Source of the DNA: Clostridium sp. 1001275B_160808_H3
GTDB taxonomy: Bacteria > Bacillota > Clostridia > Clostridiales > Clostridiaceae
Assembly: GCF_015550425.1 (NCBI RefSeq)
Contig: NZ_JADNAT010000005.1
Span: forward strand, 132,852-196,851
Length of the DNA stretch: 64,000 nt
Direction: 5' to 3'
How positions within the stretch are numbered: position 1 is the first letter of the stretch; each line of letters begins with the position of its first letter. Position numbers and translations under genes: made by a program. Shown piece after piece: positions 34,632 to 44,207 of this stretch. Under the pieces are notes generated by a model that was not told where the DNA came from, ran no database searches, and saw only the letters and a program-made list of their open reading frames with translations.

Positions 34632-35351
34632 ATGACAAATAGTATACAATGTGAAAATATAGTAAAAAAATATAAAGATTTTTCACTTAAATCAGTTTCT
34701 TTAACAATTAAACCAGGATATCTTACAGGGCTTATTGGAATAAATGGCGCAGGTAAAACTACACTTATTAATATTATATCTGGATTAGATACTGACTTTG
34801 AAGGGAAAGTAAATATAAATGGAATTGATATAAAAAAGAATACTTCTGAAGCAAAGCAAGAAATTGGTCTAATTTCTGAAAAACTTTCATTTTTTATGGA
34901 TAAGACAGCATATGAAAATGGAGTACTTCTTGGAGAATATTTTAATAATTGGAGTATGGAAGATTATTATATATGGCTAGATAAAATGAATATTCCTAAG
35001 GGGCAACCATTATATCAATTTTCTAAAGGAATGAAAATGAAATTTCAAGTATGTTTTGCTATGGCACATAGTCCCAAATTTCTTCTTTTAGATGAACCAA
35101 CAGCGGGATTTGATCCTGTTTTTAGAAAAGATTTTTTAAATATGCTACAAGATATATTAAATAAAGATATTGGAATTCTTATGTCAACTCATATAACTAG
35201 CGATCTTGATAAGATTGCAGATTATATTATCTTACTTGATAATGGTGAAATTAAAATAAATGATACTAAAGAAGCTCTTGAAGATAATTTTAAAAGAAAG
35301 CAATTAGAAGATTCCTTAAATAAAAAATTTCACATAAGTGATTTACTTTAA
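34632..35351 (+). CDS. Second ABC transporter ATP-binding protein of the GntR operon
   Basis: A 239-residue ATPase with Walker A GINGAGKT (36-43), signature FSKGMKMKFQ and Walker B FLLLDEPTAGFDP. It closely resembles the first ATPase of the operon (same GYLTGLIG.NG.GKTTLIN and similar STHI(T)xDLD(Q/K) D-loop region), suggesting duplication. It begins 5 bases after the regulator gene. The two ATPases may form a heterodimer or serve two membrane proteins. Confidence 0.88.
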   Translation: MTNSIQCENIVKKYKDFSLKSVSLTIKPGYLTGLIGINGAGKTTLINIISGLDTDFEGKVNINGIDIKKNTSEAKQEIGLISEKLSFFMDKTAYENGVLLGEYFNNWSMEDYYIWLDKMNIPKGQPLYQFSKGMKMKFQVCFAMAHSPKFLLLDEPTAGFDPVFRKDFLNMLQDILNKDIGILMSTHITSDLDKIADYIILLDNGEIKINDTKEALEDNFKRKQLEDSLNKKFHISDLL

Positions 35352-35371
35352 AAATAAGGAGGTATAGCAAA

Positions 35372-35890
35372 ATGAGCTATTTAGAAAATGAAAAAGAAAG
35401 AATAAAGTATCATTATCAAAAATTAGTGCTTGGAGTATTATTATTTTTCTACTTTGTAGTAATTCAATCAGATGTTTCTTCTCATAAAGTTATATGGGGG
35501 AAGGGGTTGGATCCTAAACCTATTTCTTTTATAAATCCTATATTAGTTTTTGGAGTGATTATATTGATACTATATCTTAATAATCATTTATTTTGGATAA
35601 AGGAGCAAGGAAAACGAGTTTTTATATTAAGGAAATATGATACTATACCTCTTAGTAAAAAGGAAATGTATAGTTCAAAATTAAAAATAATAATTAATAA
35701 TTTACTAACTTTTTTGTTAGGGGATATCATAATTTATGCAGGAACTATGATGTTTAATTCTTATTTAGAAATTGATATTTGGATGAATGTTATGGAAATA
35801 TTACAAGTGCTATCAGCTTCAGCAATTTTAATAGGGTTTCTTTTAATAATAAATCTTATTCAGGATAATAAAACGAAAAAAGAAGCTTAA
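35372..35890 (+). CDS. Small membrane protein, probable ABC-2-type subunit
   Basis: A 172-residue protein with about four membrane segments (near residues 18-33, 52-66, 105-125 and 142-160). It is too short for a full ABC-2 permease. It is the last gene of the GntR operon, 20 bases after the second ATPase, and is judged a transporter subunit from position. No motif was recognised. Confidence 0.65.
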   Translation: MSYLENEKERIKYHYQKLVLGVLLFFYFVVIQSDVSSHKVIWGKGLDPKPISFINPILVFGVIILILYLNNHLFWIKEQGKRVFILRKYDTIPLSKKEMYSSKLKIIINNLLTFLLGDIIIYAGTMMFNSYLEIDIWMNVMEILQVLSASAILIGFLLIINLIQDNKTKKEA

Positions 35891-35910
35891 GTAAAGAGTA
35901 GTAGATACTA

Positions 35911-35973
35911 TTCCCAATAAAGTATGTTAGATTAAAAACTTCTTTATTTAACATACTTTATTGGGAATTTTTT
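35911..35973 (+). terminator. Rho-independent terminator of the GntR/ABC operon
   Basis: A 19-bp perfect stem (TTCCCAATAAAGTATGTTA and its complement at 35949-35967) is followed by TTTTTT. Confidence 0.92.
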
Positions 35974-36097
35974 AGTTAAGTTTACTTAAAGATGGCTATA
36001 ATCATATATATAATAATTTTACTAAGTTCATATTTAGTTCATAAAACTAAAATATTATTTAAACTACCGTAGTAAAATTTATTGCAGGAGGAAAAGT

Positions 36098-38449
36098 ATG
36101 TTATCGCTAAAAAATATAAAAAAATCATATGTAACAGGCGAATTTAAACAAGTTGCTTTAGGTGGGGTAAGCTTAAACTTTAGACAAAATGAATTTGTAG
36201 CAATACTTGGACCGAGTGGTTCAGGAAAAACTACTTGCCTAAATATTATTGGAGGATTAGATAAATATGATAGTGGAGACTTAATTATAAATGGGAAATC
36301 CACTAGAGAATTTAAGGATTCAGATTGGGATGCTTATCGTAATAATAGTATAGGATTTATTTTTCAAAGTTATAATTTAATAAGCCACTTAAGTATTTTA
36401 GACAATGTAGAAATGGGAATGACATTAAGTGGAGTTTCATCTGCTGAAAAACATAAAAAAGCTTTAGAATCTTTAGAAAGAGTTGGACTTAAAGACCACG
36501 TTCACAAAAGACCTAATCAGCTTTCAGGTGGACAAATGCAAAGAGTTGCTATTGCAAGAGCGCTTGCAAATGATCCAGATATAATACTAGCAGATGAACC
36601 AACAGGAGCTCTTGATACTAAGACTAGTATTCAAATAATGGATCTTATAAAAGATATAGCAAAAGATAAGCTAGTTATAATGGTAACTCACAATCCAGAA
36701 CTAGCTAAAGAATATGCAGATAGAATAGTTGAATTTAGAGATGGTAATGTTATTTCAGATACTAATCCATTAGAAGAGGAAAAAAGTAATAATTCGTATA
36801 GCCTTAAAAAGACAAGTATGAGTTTCTTTACAGCATTAAAGTTATCAGGAATGAATATAAGAACTAAAAAATGGAGAACTTTCTTAACAGCATTTGCATC
36901 AAGTATAGGTATTATAGGAATAGCATTAATTTTATCACTTTCAAATGGATTTGATAAGCAAATAGATATTTTTGAATCAGATACCTTATCAGGATTTCCA
37001 ATTATGATAACTCAAAAAGCTGCTGAAGTTGATATAAATAGTATGATGGAACATAGCAAAGAAATGAGAAAAGAGATGTCTGGAGATGGTGAGGAAGATG
37101 GAAAGTATCCAGAAACAGATGTTATTTATCCATATAACACTAAAGAAAATACATTTATGCACAATAATAAGCTAACAGAAGAATATGTAGACTATGTTGA
37201 AAAAATAGATAGCAATTTACTTTCAGGAGTATCATATACTCGCTTAGTCAACATGAATCTTTTAAAAAGTGATGGTAATGTTGCAACTCCAGTAAGTGTT
37301 TCAGATTTAAATTTATCATCTTATCCAATAAAGCTAGATAATAGTACAGAAGGATATTTAGAGACATCATATGACTTACTTTCAGGTGAATATCCAAAAG
37401 AAATGACAGATTTAGTTTTAGTTGTAGATGAATATAATAAAATAGATACAGCAATTTTAGATGCACTTGGAATTGATAGCAATAAAGAAGAAATTAACTT
37501 TAATGATATTATAGGTCATGAATTAAGAGCTATATTAAATAATGATTACTATACTAAGGTTGGAAATTACTTTACACTAGCAGGAAATCCTAGTGACATG
37601 AGTGAAATATATAATAATGAAAGAGCAATTCCACTTAAGATAACTGGAATCTTAAGATTAAAGAAAGATGTGACTATTCCTGTTTTATCCTCAGGTCTTG
37701 CTTATTCAGATGAATTAAGTAAGCACTTTATAGAAGATGCTAAAAATTCAGAAGTAGCAAAAGCTCAGCAAGCAGTTGATTATAATGTATTCACAGGAGA
37801 AAGATTTGATAAAGTAAGTGATAGACCAGATAGCAATAATCAAAATACTAAGGAAAATATACTTTCTTCAATAGGGGCAGTTGGTACTCCATATATGATT
37901 ACTTTATATCCAAAAGATTTTACAACAAAAGAAGCTGTAACTGACTATTTAGATGATTGGAATGAAGGGAAAGAAAAAGAAGATGTTGTTATATACAATG
38001 ATATGGCAAGTACATTTGTAAGTTTATCAGGTGGAATAATGGATGCTATAACAATGGTTTTAATAGCATTTGCTGCAATATCTTTAGTAGTTTCATTAAT
38101 AATGGTTGGAATAATAACTTATATTTCAGTTCTTGAAAGAACAAAGGAAATAGGAGTATTGAGAGCTTTAGGAGCTAGAAAAAAAGATATAACTCGCGTG
38201 TTTAATGCAGAAACATTTATTGTTGGAAGTTGTTCTGGTATTCTAGGAATAATAATTGCTTGGCTATTAACATTCCCAACAAATAATATATTATATAAGA
38301 TAACAGATTTAAAGGGTGTAGCAGTTTTAGATCCAGTTCACGCTATTATATTAATAGTTATAAGTGTATGTTTAACTATGCTAGGGGGATCTATACCAGC
38401 TAAAATGGCATCTAAGAAAGATCCAGTTGAAGCTTTAAGAACAGAATAA
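36098..38449 (+). CDS. MacB/LolCDE-like ABC transporter, ATPase fused to FtsX permease
   Basis: A 783-residue fusion. The N-terminal ATPase (1-225) has Walker A GPSGSGKT (38-45), signature LSGGQ (142-146) and Walker B IILADE (162-167). The permease has one membrane segment (about 266-292), a large extracytoplasmic domain (about 295-640) and three C-terminal segments (about 647-678, 707-727, 741-765) with the FtsX hallmark ERTKEIGVLRALGARKKDI. Such proteins work as mechanotransmitters that expel or extract peptides or lipids at the outer face. The two-component system starting 117 bases downstream probably controls or senses it, as in Bce-type modules. The substrate is unknown. Confidence 0.9.
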   Translation: MLSLKNIKKSYVTGEFKQVALGGVSLNFRQNEFVAILGPSGSGKTTCLNIIGGLDKYDSGDLIINGKSTREFKDSDWDAYRNNSIGFIFQSYNLISHLSILDNVEMGMTLSGVSSAEKHKKALESLERVGLKDHVHKRPNQLSGGQMQRVAIARALANDPDIILADEPTGALDTKTSIQIMDLIKDIAKDKLVIMVTHNPELAKEYADRIVEFRDGNVISDTNPLEEEKSNNSYSLKKTSMSFFTALKLSGMNIRTKKWRTFLTAFASSIGIIGIALILSLSNGFDKQIDIFESDTLSGFPIMITQKAAEVDINSMMEHSKEMRKEMSGDGEEDGKYPETDVIYPYNTKENTFMHNNKLTEEYVDYVEKIDSNLLSGVSYTRLVNMNLLKSDGNVATPVSVSDLNLSSYPIKLDNSTEGYLETSYDLLSGEYPKEMTDLVLVVDEYNKIDTAILDALGIDSNKEEINFNDIIGHELRAILNNDYYTKVGNYFTLAGNPSDMSEIYNNERAIPLKITGILRLKKDVTIPVLSSGLAYSDELSKHFIEDAKNSEVAKAQQAVDYNVFTGERFDKVSDRPDSNNQNTKENILSSIGAVGTPYMITLYPKDFTTKEAVTDYLDDWNEGKEKEDVVIYNDMASTFVSLSGGIMDAITMVLIAFAAISLVVSLIMVGIITYISVLERTKEIGVLRALGARKKDITRVFNAETFIVGSCSGILGIIIAWLLTFPTNNILYKITDLKGVAVLDPVHAIILIVISVCLTMLGGSIPAKMASKKDPVEALRTE

Positions 38450-38460
38450 TTTTAAAAGTA

Positions 38461-38498
38461 ATAGGCAAATATCTATTAAGGTATTTGCCTATGTTTTT
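38461..38498 (+). terminator. Rho-independent terminator after the MacB-like gene
   Basis: An 11-bp stem ATAGGCAAATA / TATTTGCCTAT is followed by GTTTTT. Confidence 0.88.
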
Positions 38499-38565
38499 AA
38501 CTATACTATAATATTTAGTTAAGAGATAGTTTTTTAGTTAAGAGGTAAATTTTGAGGAGAATATA

Positions 38566-39240
38566 ATGATAAACATATTAATTGTTGAAGATGACAAAAA
38601 CTTAAGAAGATTAATGGAAGTATTTTTAAAGCAAAATGGATATGAAATATATTTAGCAGCGGATGGAGAAAAAGCTATTGAAATATTTGAAGATAAGCAT
38701 ATTGATTTAGTAATTTGTGATATTATGATGCCAAAGATAAATGGATATGAATTAGTAAAAGATTTACGTAATTCAAATTATGAACTCCCAATTTTAATGG
38801 TTACAGCCAAAGAAACTATAGAAGATAAGAAAAAAGGATTTTTAGTTGGGGCAGACGATTATATGGTAAAACCAATTGATTTAGATGAAATGCTTCTTAG
38901 AATAAATGCACTTTTAAGAAGATCAAGAATATCCAATGAACATAAGTTAGTAATTGGTGATGTAGTTTTGGATTACGATGCGTTAACAATAAAAAAAGGA
39001 TCAAAGATAGTAGAACTAGCTAAAAAAGAGTTTTATTTATTATTTAAATTACTTAGCTATCCTAAACAAATTTTTACTAGAAATCAACTTATGGAGGCAA
39101 TTTGGGGTATAGATATTGAAAGTGACGAAAGAACAGTAGATGTCCACATTAAGAGAATAAGAGAAAAGCTTAGTGATTTTAATGAGTTTAGAATTGTAAC
39201 TGTGAGAGGGCTTGGTTATAAGGCGGAAAGAAATATATGA
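38566..39240 (+). CDS. OmpR/PhoB-family response regulator
   Basis: A 224-residue two-domain regulator. The receiver domain has the acidic pair ED (8-9), the phosphorylated Asp52 in LVICDIMMPK and Lys102 in MVKPID. The C-terminal winged helix of the OmpR type ends with TVDVHIKRIREKL and TVRGLGYKAE. It overlaps the histidine kinase gene by 4 bases (ATGA), so they are a coupled pair. Likely targets are this operon and the ABC gene upstream; that is inference. Confidence 0.95.
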   Translation: MINILIVEDDKNLRRLMEVFLKQNGYEIYLAADGEKAIEIFEDKHIDLVICDIMMPKINGYELVKDLRNSNYELPILMVTAKETIEDKKKGFLVGADDYMVKPIDLDEMLLRINALLRRSRISNEHKLVIGDVVLDYDALTIKKGSKIVELAKKEFYLLFKLLSYPKQIFTRNQLMEAIWGIDIESDERTVDVHIKRIREKLSDFNEFRIVTVRGLGYKAERNI

Positions 39241-40298
39241 ATAAGATATATAATTATTTTAGACATACTTTACAAGGAAAAATAATAGTATATTTTTTTA
39301 CAACAATTCTTTTAAGTAATATAGTTACATTTTTTATCGTATCTCCAATAGTAAATAGTAAAATTTCAAAACATAGTCAATACTTAATTCCTATTATGAA
39401 AGAGTTTCATGGATTGAAGTTTATAATTTTAGTGATAAGCTTTATAGTTTGTTTAACATTGTTATGCTTTATTTCTAGAATAGTAGTTAAGCAAATACAA
39501 AAATTGACTAAGGCAACTAATGAAGTTGCAGAAGGAAATTTTGATATTAAATTAGAAACAAAAGAAAAAGATGAAATAGCTCAATTGATTTTTCATTTTA
39601 ATGATATGACAAAGAAACTAAAAAATACAGCTTATATTCAAAAGGATTTTATAAATAATATTTCACATGAGTTAAAGACTCCCATTGCATCTATCCAGGG
39701 ATTTGCTAAGATTCTCAAGAATAATAACTTAAATGATGATGAAAGAGAAGAATACCTAAATATTATAATTGAAGAATCCAAAAGACTTGAAAACTTATCA
39801 AGTAATATATTAAAAATATCTAAACTAGAAAATCAAGATGCTTTAGAAAATCAAAGTAAGTTTGCATTAGATGAAAATATAAGAAGAGCAATACTTTTAT
39901 TGCAAAGCAAGTGGATTGAAAAGAATATTAAATTTAATTTAGATTTGGCAACCACTTATTATTATGGTGATGAAGAGCTATTTTTACAGGTTTGGAGCAA
40001 TATTATAGAAAATGCAATTAAGTTTTCATATGAAAATGGAGAAATCAATATTAAAATAGAAAAAAGTCTTGATTTTATAAAAGTTTATATACAAGATGAA
40101 GGGATAGGTATGAATGAAGAGACAGTAAGTCATATATTTGATAAATTTTATCAAGAAGATAACTCTAGAAATGATTTGGGGTATGGATTAGGACTTACAA
40201 TAGCTAAAAGAATAGTTGAAATTTCAAAAGGAAATATTATTGTAGAAAGTGAGTTAAATAAAGGAAGTACTTTTATTATAAATTTAAGTAGAGAATGA
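39237..40298 (+). CDS. Sensor histidine kinase
   Basis: A 353-residue membrane kinase. Two membrane segments (about 15-36 and 60-80) flank an extracytoplasmic loop of only about 24 residues, too short for a sensor domain. A HAMP linker (about 80-132) follows, then the phosphorylated His144 in NISHELKTPIASIQGF, and a HATPase domain with NIIENAIKFS, DEGIGM and GYGLGLTIAKRIVE. A short loop is typical of kinases that sense through the membrane or through a partner transporter, here probably the MacB-like protein. It is followed by a strong terminator. Confidence 0.93.
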   Translation: MNKIYNYFRHTLQGKIIVYFFTTILLSNIVTFFIVSPIVNSKISKHSQYLIPIMKEFHGLKFIILVISFIVCLTLLCFISRIVVKQIQKLTKATNEVAEGNFDIKLETKEKDEIAQLIFHFNDMTKKLKNTAYIQKDFINNISHELKTPIASIQGFAKILKNNNLNDDEREEYLNIIIEESKRLENLSSNILKISKLENQDALENQSKFALDENIRRAILLLQSKWIEKNIKFNLDLATTYYYGDEELFLQVWSNIIENAIKFSYENGEINIKIEKSLDFIKVYIQDEGIGMNEETVSHIFDKFYQEDNSRNDLGYGLGLTIAKRIVEISKGNIIVESELNKGSTFIINLSRE

Positions 40299-40334
40299 TA
40301 GGCTTTGGCAAGCAATTATTTAATTTAAAGATTT

Positions 40335-40380
40335 AAATGTAAGTAGTATTTCAGACTGGAATACTACTTACATTTTTTTT
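40335..40380 (+). terminator. Rho-independent terminator of the two-component operon
   Basis: A 16-bp stem AAATGTAAGTAGTATT / AATACTACTTACATTT is followed by eight T. It also faces the convergent threonine aldolase gene. Confidence 0.9.
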
Positions 40381-40450
40381 GAATTGCTTTCAGTAATTTT
40401 TACATTAAGTATAAATATTTAATTGTGAGATATTCCTATTTATAAGAATA

Positions 40451-41497
40451 TTAATTTCTGTTTTTATTTAAGTATGTTTTTAATGTATCAACTATTTTTG
40501 AGATATCTTCTTTAGTAACCCAATAATGAGTTACAAATCTCATTTGACCATTTTCAACATCATTTATTTTAATATCATTTTCTAAAAAGTAATTTACTAA
40601 TGCTTTAGTATCTATATTAGAATTTTTAAAACTGAAAAATACCATATTTATTTTAACATTATCTAAATTAACACTAAGTTCAGGGATTTTATTTAATTCA
40701 CTAGCTAAAAGCTTAGCATTTTCATGGTCATCTTCTAATCTTTTAGACATATCATTCAGTGCAACAATTCCTGCAGCTGCAAGGAAACCAGCTTGTCTTA
40801 GACCACCACCCATAAGCTTTCTCTTTTTTCTAGCTTTAGCTATAAAATCTTTGCTTCCAGCTAAAATTGAACCAACAGGGGCACATAGTCCTTTTGATAA
40901 GCAAAACATAACTGAATCACAATATTTAGTAATTTCTTTTACATCAACTCCAAGGGCTGTAGATGCATTAAATACTCTTGCTCCATCTAGATGAACAGGT
41001 AAATTGTATTTTTTTGCTGTATTAAATACATCCTCCATATTTTCAAGAGTTAACACATTACCACTTGAATGAGCATTTTCAATACAAATTAAAGATGTAG
41101 AAGGAAAGTGTATATCATCATCTTCAAAACGAATTCTTTTTTCTATATCGTGAGAATTTATAATACCATTTGGGGAATCTATAGTTCTTAGCTGTACACC
41201 AGCAATTACAGAGCTTGCCCCAACTTCATGAGCAACTATATGATTAGAATCAGCTATAATTACCTCACTACCTCTTTTACAATGAGTAAATAAAGCAAGT
41301 TGATTACCAAAAGTACCACTTGGAACAAAAAGGGCAGCTTCCTTACCAACTATTTCTGCAGCAAGAGCTTCAAGCTTTATAACAGTAGGATCATCTCCAT
41401 AAACGTCATCACCTACTTCAGCATTAATCATAGCTTCTTTCATAAAATCTGGTTGCTTAGTTACTGTATCACTTCTTAAATCTATAAAATTTTTCAA
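40451..41497 (-). CDS. ltaE: Low-specificity L-threonine aldolase
   Basis: A 348-residue fold-type I PLP enzyme. Hallmarks of threonine aldolase are present: FIDLRSDTVTKQP at the N-terminus, GDDVYGDDPTV, VPSGTFGNQLA, HLDGARVFNA (Asp171, Arg174) and the PLP-binding Lys202 in FCLSKGLCAPVGS. It cleaves L-threonine or allo-threonine to glycine and acetaldehyde. It is a single gene on the minus strand; the ribosome site (GAGGTG) is just upstream. No partner genes are nearby. Confidence 0.95.
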   Translation of the reverse strand: MKNFIDLRSDTVTKQPDFMKEAMINAEVGDDVYGDDPTVIKLEALAAEIVGKEAALFVPSGTFGNQLALFTHCKRGSEVIIADSNHIVAHEVGASSVIAGVQLRTIDSPNGIINSHDIEKRIRFEDDDIHFPSTSLICIENAHSSGNVLTLENMEDVFNTAKKYNLPVHLDGARVFNASTALGVDVKEITKYCDSVMFCLSKGLCAPVGSILAGSKDFIAKARKKRKLMGGGLRQAGFLAAAGIVALNDMSKRLEDDHENAKLLASELNKIPELSVNLDNVKINMVFFSFKNSNIDTKALVNYFLENDIKINDVENGQMRFVTHYWVTKEDISKIVDTLKTYLNKNRN

Positions 41498-41628
41498 TCA
41501 AAACACCTCGTTTACATAAATTTATAACAATTATTAACACTATTATAATATAATAGAAGTAGATAATAAAACTAATTTATAAATAATATAGATATTATTT
41601 ATTTTAAAGCAATAAAGGAGTTGTTGTT

Positions 41629-42525
41629 ATGGGATCAGAAAAAAGAAGCCTAGAGAACATGAGAATATTTGGAGCTTTCGGATTAGTTTTAGGATTTATA
41701 GCTAATTTAGATTACTATTTTAAATACAAAGGAATTAAAATTCCATTTTTTAATAATATAGATATAAATTCTATAAGTATAATGATGATATTTTCTATAA
41801 TAGCATTAGGAATTTTTTCTATAAGTAATATTAAGTTAAATGCAGAAGAGGATATACTTATAGAAGTTAAAAAGAAAACAATTATCTTAAAGATAGTATG
41901 TATTCTTTTTGTTGTTTATTCAATGATTATAGCCATATTATCTAAAGATCCAGCTTTAGTTAGAATAGAAATATTAGCTGAAATAATTTTAATTTTAATA
42001 TATATAATTGAAAGAAAGATAAAATTATTACAAATTACCGATAGGCAATTAAAATGGAAGAGGGATTATGAGTATCCAGGTAGTTATAATAAGGAAAGCA
42101 ATATATTTTGGAGAATGAAATCTAAGTTTTCGCCCCATATTAAAGTTAAATGGAAAGATAGAATCAATAGGGTTAGGTGGATAAAGTTATTATTAATTAT
42201 ATTTTTATTATCAGGATATTTCGATAAAGAGTTTTATATATTTTTAATATTATTTATTCCAGATTTTATATACTTTTTTGAAGTTTTATTTGGATTGTAT
42301 ACTAAAACTAGTGGAATATGTACAGGAGTTGTAGAAACTACAAAAGGATCTACTAAAATACCGGTTTATAGAATCTATATTACTGATTATGAAAATGAAT
42401 ATGAAATATCATTTAGCGTTAGAGATTATTGCTATATTGCTGAGAGAGATGAAGTAGTTGTAGTTCATAGTATGATAACGAAGCGAGTTATAGAGGTTCA
42501 AGGAATAAGAATGGATATTTTATAA
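41629..42525 (+). CDS. Membrane protein of unknown function
   Basis: A 298-residue protein with about six predicted membrane segments (near 14-32, 48-68, 85-104, 111-128, 186-197 and 203-222). A basic cytoplasmic loop (130-182) and a C-terminal soluble beta-rich tail (about 225-298, with VPVYRIYI-like strands: STKIPVYRIYITDYENEYEISFSV) follow. The tail recalls DUF3592-like domains, but I would not assign it. It is a single gene with a long terminator hairpin. No catalytic motif is seen. Confidence 0.7.
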   Translation: MGSEKRSLENMRIFGAFGLVLGFIANLDYYFKYKGIKIPFFNNIDINSISIMMIFSIIALGIFSISNIKLNAEEDILIEVKKKTIILKIVCILFVVYSMIIAILSKDPALVRIEILAEIILILIYIIERKIKLLQITDRQLKWKRDYEYPGSYNKESNIFWRMKSKFSPHIKVKWKDRINRVRWIKLLLIIFLLSGYFDKEFYIFLILFIPDFIYFFEVLFGLYTKTSGICTGVVETTKGSTKIPVYRIYITDYENEYEISFSVRDYCYIAERDEVVVVHSMITKRVIEVQGIRMDIL

Positions 42526-42536
42526 AATAATAAATT

Positions 42537-42600
42537 AGGCTATCATAAATTAATTATTAATAAATTTTTTATAATTAATTTATGATAGCCTTTTCATTTA
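42537..42600 (+). terminator. Rho-independent terminator, 20-bp stem
   Basis: AGGCTATCATAAATTAATTA (42537-42556) pairs perfectly with 42572-42591 and is followed by TTTCATTT. Confidence 0.88.
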
Positions 42601-42690
42601 AAGTTTGAAAATAGAAGTTACTTTAGATATATGTTATTATATTATTTATGTAATAAATACTTAAATGACGGAAAAGGATAGGTGAAGAAA

Positions 42691-43464
42691 ATGAAAACTA
42701 ATTATCATACACATAATTATAGATGTAACCATGCTATTGGAACAATAGAGGATTATGTAGAGGAAGCAATAAAGGAAGGTTATGATGAAATAGGAATATC
42801 AGACCATCTACCTCATCCAGGCAAAAATATAGATAATGGAAATAGAATGTCATATGAGGACTTAGATATTTATTTTAAGGAAATAGATGATGCTAAAGAG
42901 AAATATGGAGATAAGATATCAGTAAAAAAAGCAATAGAATGTGAGTATTTTGAAGATTATCATTGGTTATATGATGAATTTAAAGAAAAATATAAAGTTG
43001 ACTATTTATTATTAGGAGTACATTTTTTCCCATATAAAGGTGAATGGCTTTATGTAGGTGGAGTTAAATTAACTCCAGAAATTTTGGAATGCTATATAGA
43101 CTATGTAATAAAGTCTATGGAAAGTGGATATTTTGCTTACATAGCTCATCCAGATTTATTTGCAGTATCATATAGAAATTGGGATGAACACTCAATTAAA
43201 GCATCAAGAAGAATTTTAGAAGCAGCAGAAAGATTAAATATGCCTCTTGAAATCAACATAAATGGATTTAAAAGAGGGAAAGTTAAATATAACTTAGGTG
43301 AAAGATATTTTTATCCTGTAGAAGAGTTTTGGAATTTATCAAAAGAATATAATGTTAAAAGAATACTTGGGGTAGATGCACATGAACCTGAAGATTTAAG
43401 ATTTAGATTTAGGGGAGAAGAATTTGCAAAAAAATTAAACTTAGAAATTATAGATAAAATATAA
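42691..43464 (+). CDS. PHP-domain histidinol-phosphatase-like phosphoesterase
   Basis: A 257-residue PHP metallophosphatase. Metal-binding motifs are N-terminal YHTHNYRCNHA (His6, His8), GISDHLPH (Asp38, His39), IECEYFED, GVHFFP, AHPDLF and C-terminal GVDAHEPEDL. It resembles HisK-type histidinol phosphatases, the eighth step of histidine synthesis, but no other his genes are near and other phosphates are possible. The ATG at 42691 is preferred over the GTG at 42682, which overlaps the ribosome site GGATAGGTG. Confidence 0.85.
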   Translation: MKTNYHTHNYRCNHAIGTIEDYVEEAIKEGYDEIGISDHLPHPGKNIDNGNRMSYEDLDIYFKEIDDAKEKYGDKISVKKAIECEYFEDYHWLYDEFKEKYKVDYLLLGVHFFPYKGEWLYVGGVKLTPEILECYIDYVIKSMESGYFAYIAHPDLFAVSYRNWDEHSIKASRRILEAAERLNMPLEININGFKRGKVKYNLGERYFYPVEEFWNLSKEYNVKRILGVDAHEPEDLRFRFRGEEFAKKLNLEIIDKI

Positions 43465-43476
43465 AATAAATTAAAA

Positions 43477-43490
43477 GTAACAAATGTTAC
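43477..43490. promoter_or_regulatory. Palindrome upstream of the hemerythrin operon (candidate Crp/Fnr-family site)
   Basis: GTAACA-AA-TGTTAC is a 14-bp perfect inverted repeat, and a further TGTTAC half site lies at 43511-43516. GTAAC/GTTAC palindromes of this kind are used by Fnr/HcpR-type regulators of nitrosative stress in anaerobes, as far as I recall; the link to HcpR is tentative. It lies between the phosphatase gene and the operon start at 43561. Confidence 0.5.
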
Positions 43491-43560
43491 CGAAAAATAT
43501 TATGATCCTATGTTACACTATCATTATAAAATTAGTAATGGATATTGGAGGAAAAAATAG

Positions 43561-44196
43561 ATGAGCTTATATTTAGGAAAAATTCACTATTGGTTATTTA
43601 ATAAAATAGTTTGGTTTGAAGGACTTGAAGAAGAAATAATTGCTTTAGCAAAAAATGAAGGATTAGATATAGAAAATTTATCAAAAGAAATAAATAATAA
43701 ATATGGAGAAAAGTTACCTAATCTTCCTCTTGAGCAAATGATTGATACATCAAATATTCACGGATGGTTACAAGACAAGATTCATTCTGCAGAAGGAAGA
43801 CTTGCAACATGGACTGGTAAGCTTTTAGAAAAAGAAAACACAACTTCTAAGCTAGAAGGTTTATATATGAATCAAGGTATAAAGGCTGCAAAAGAAGCAA
43901 AAGAAGAAGGAAAGCCTGTAAGTAATGCTGTTGAAATATTCAATGCAGTAAATGATTATATATTAGATGGAATGCCTTGTGATAGAGTAAATGAAGTAAT
44001 TTCACAAGATGAAAATAAAGTTGTTTGGAAGAGAAGAATTTGCGTTCATAAAGATATATGGGATGCCGCAAACGGAGATGTAAATTATTTTTATACTTTA
44101 AGAAACTTATGGATAAAAGCTTTTGTTAATGAAGTTAACAAAGATTTTAAATATAGTGTATGTGAAAATGATGAATTTTCAATAGAAAGAGTATAG
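43561..44196 (+). CDS. Conserved hypothetical protein of the hemerythrin operon
   Basis: A 211-residue soluble protein that I do not recognise by name. It contains conserved-looking His/Trp/Cys features: KIHYWLFNKIVWFEGLEEE, NIHGWLQDKIHSAEGRLATW and WKRRICVHKDIWDAA, with two internal Cys (CDRVNEV, RRICVHK) and one near the C-terminus. There is no signal or membrane segment. The His and Glu residues in helices could bind metal. It is the first gene of a set with a hemerythrin and a DUF1858 protein, 11 bases apart from the next, so a role in the same oxygen or nitric-oxide response is inferred. Confidence 0.75.
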   Translation: MSLYLGKIHYWLFNKIVWFEGLEEEIIALAKNEGLDIENLSKEINNKYGEKLPNLPLEQMIDTSNIHGWLQDKIHSAEGRLATWTGKLLEKENTTSKLEGLYMNQGIKAAKEAKEEGKPVSNAVEIFNAVNDYILDGMPCDRVNEVISQDENKVVWKRRICVHKDIWDAANGDVNYFYTLRNLWIKAFVNEVNKDFKYSVCENDEFSIERV

Positions 44197-44207
44197 GGGA
44201 TGAGAAA

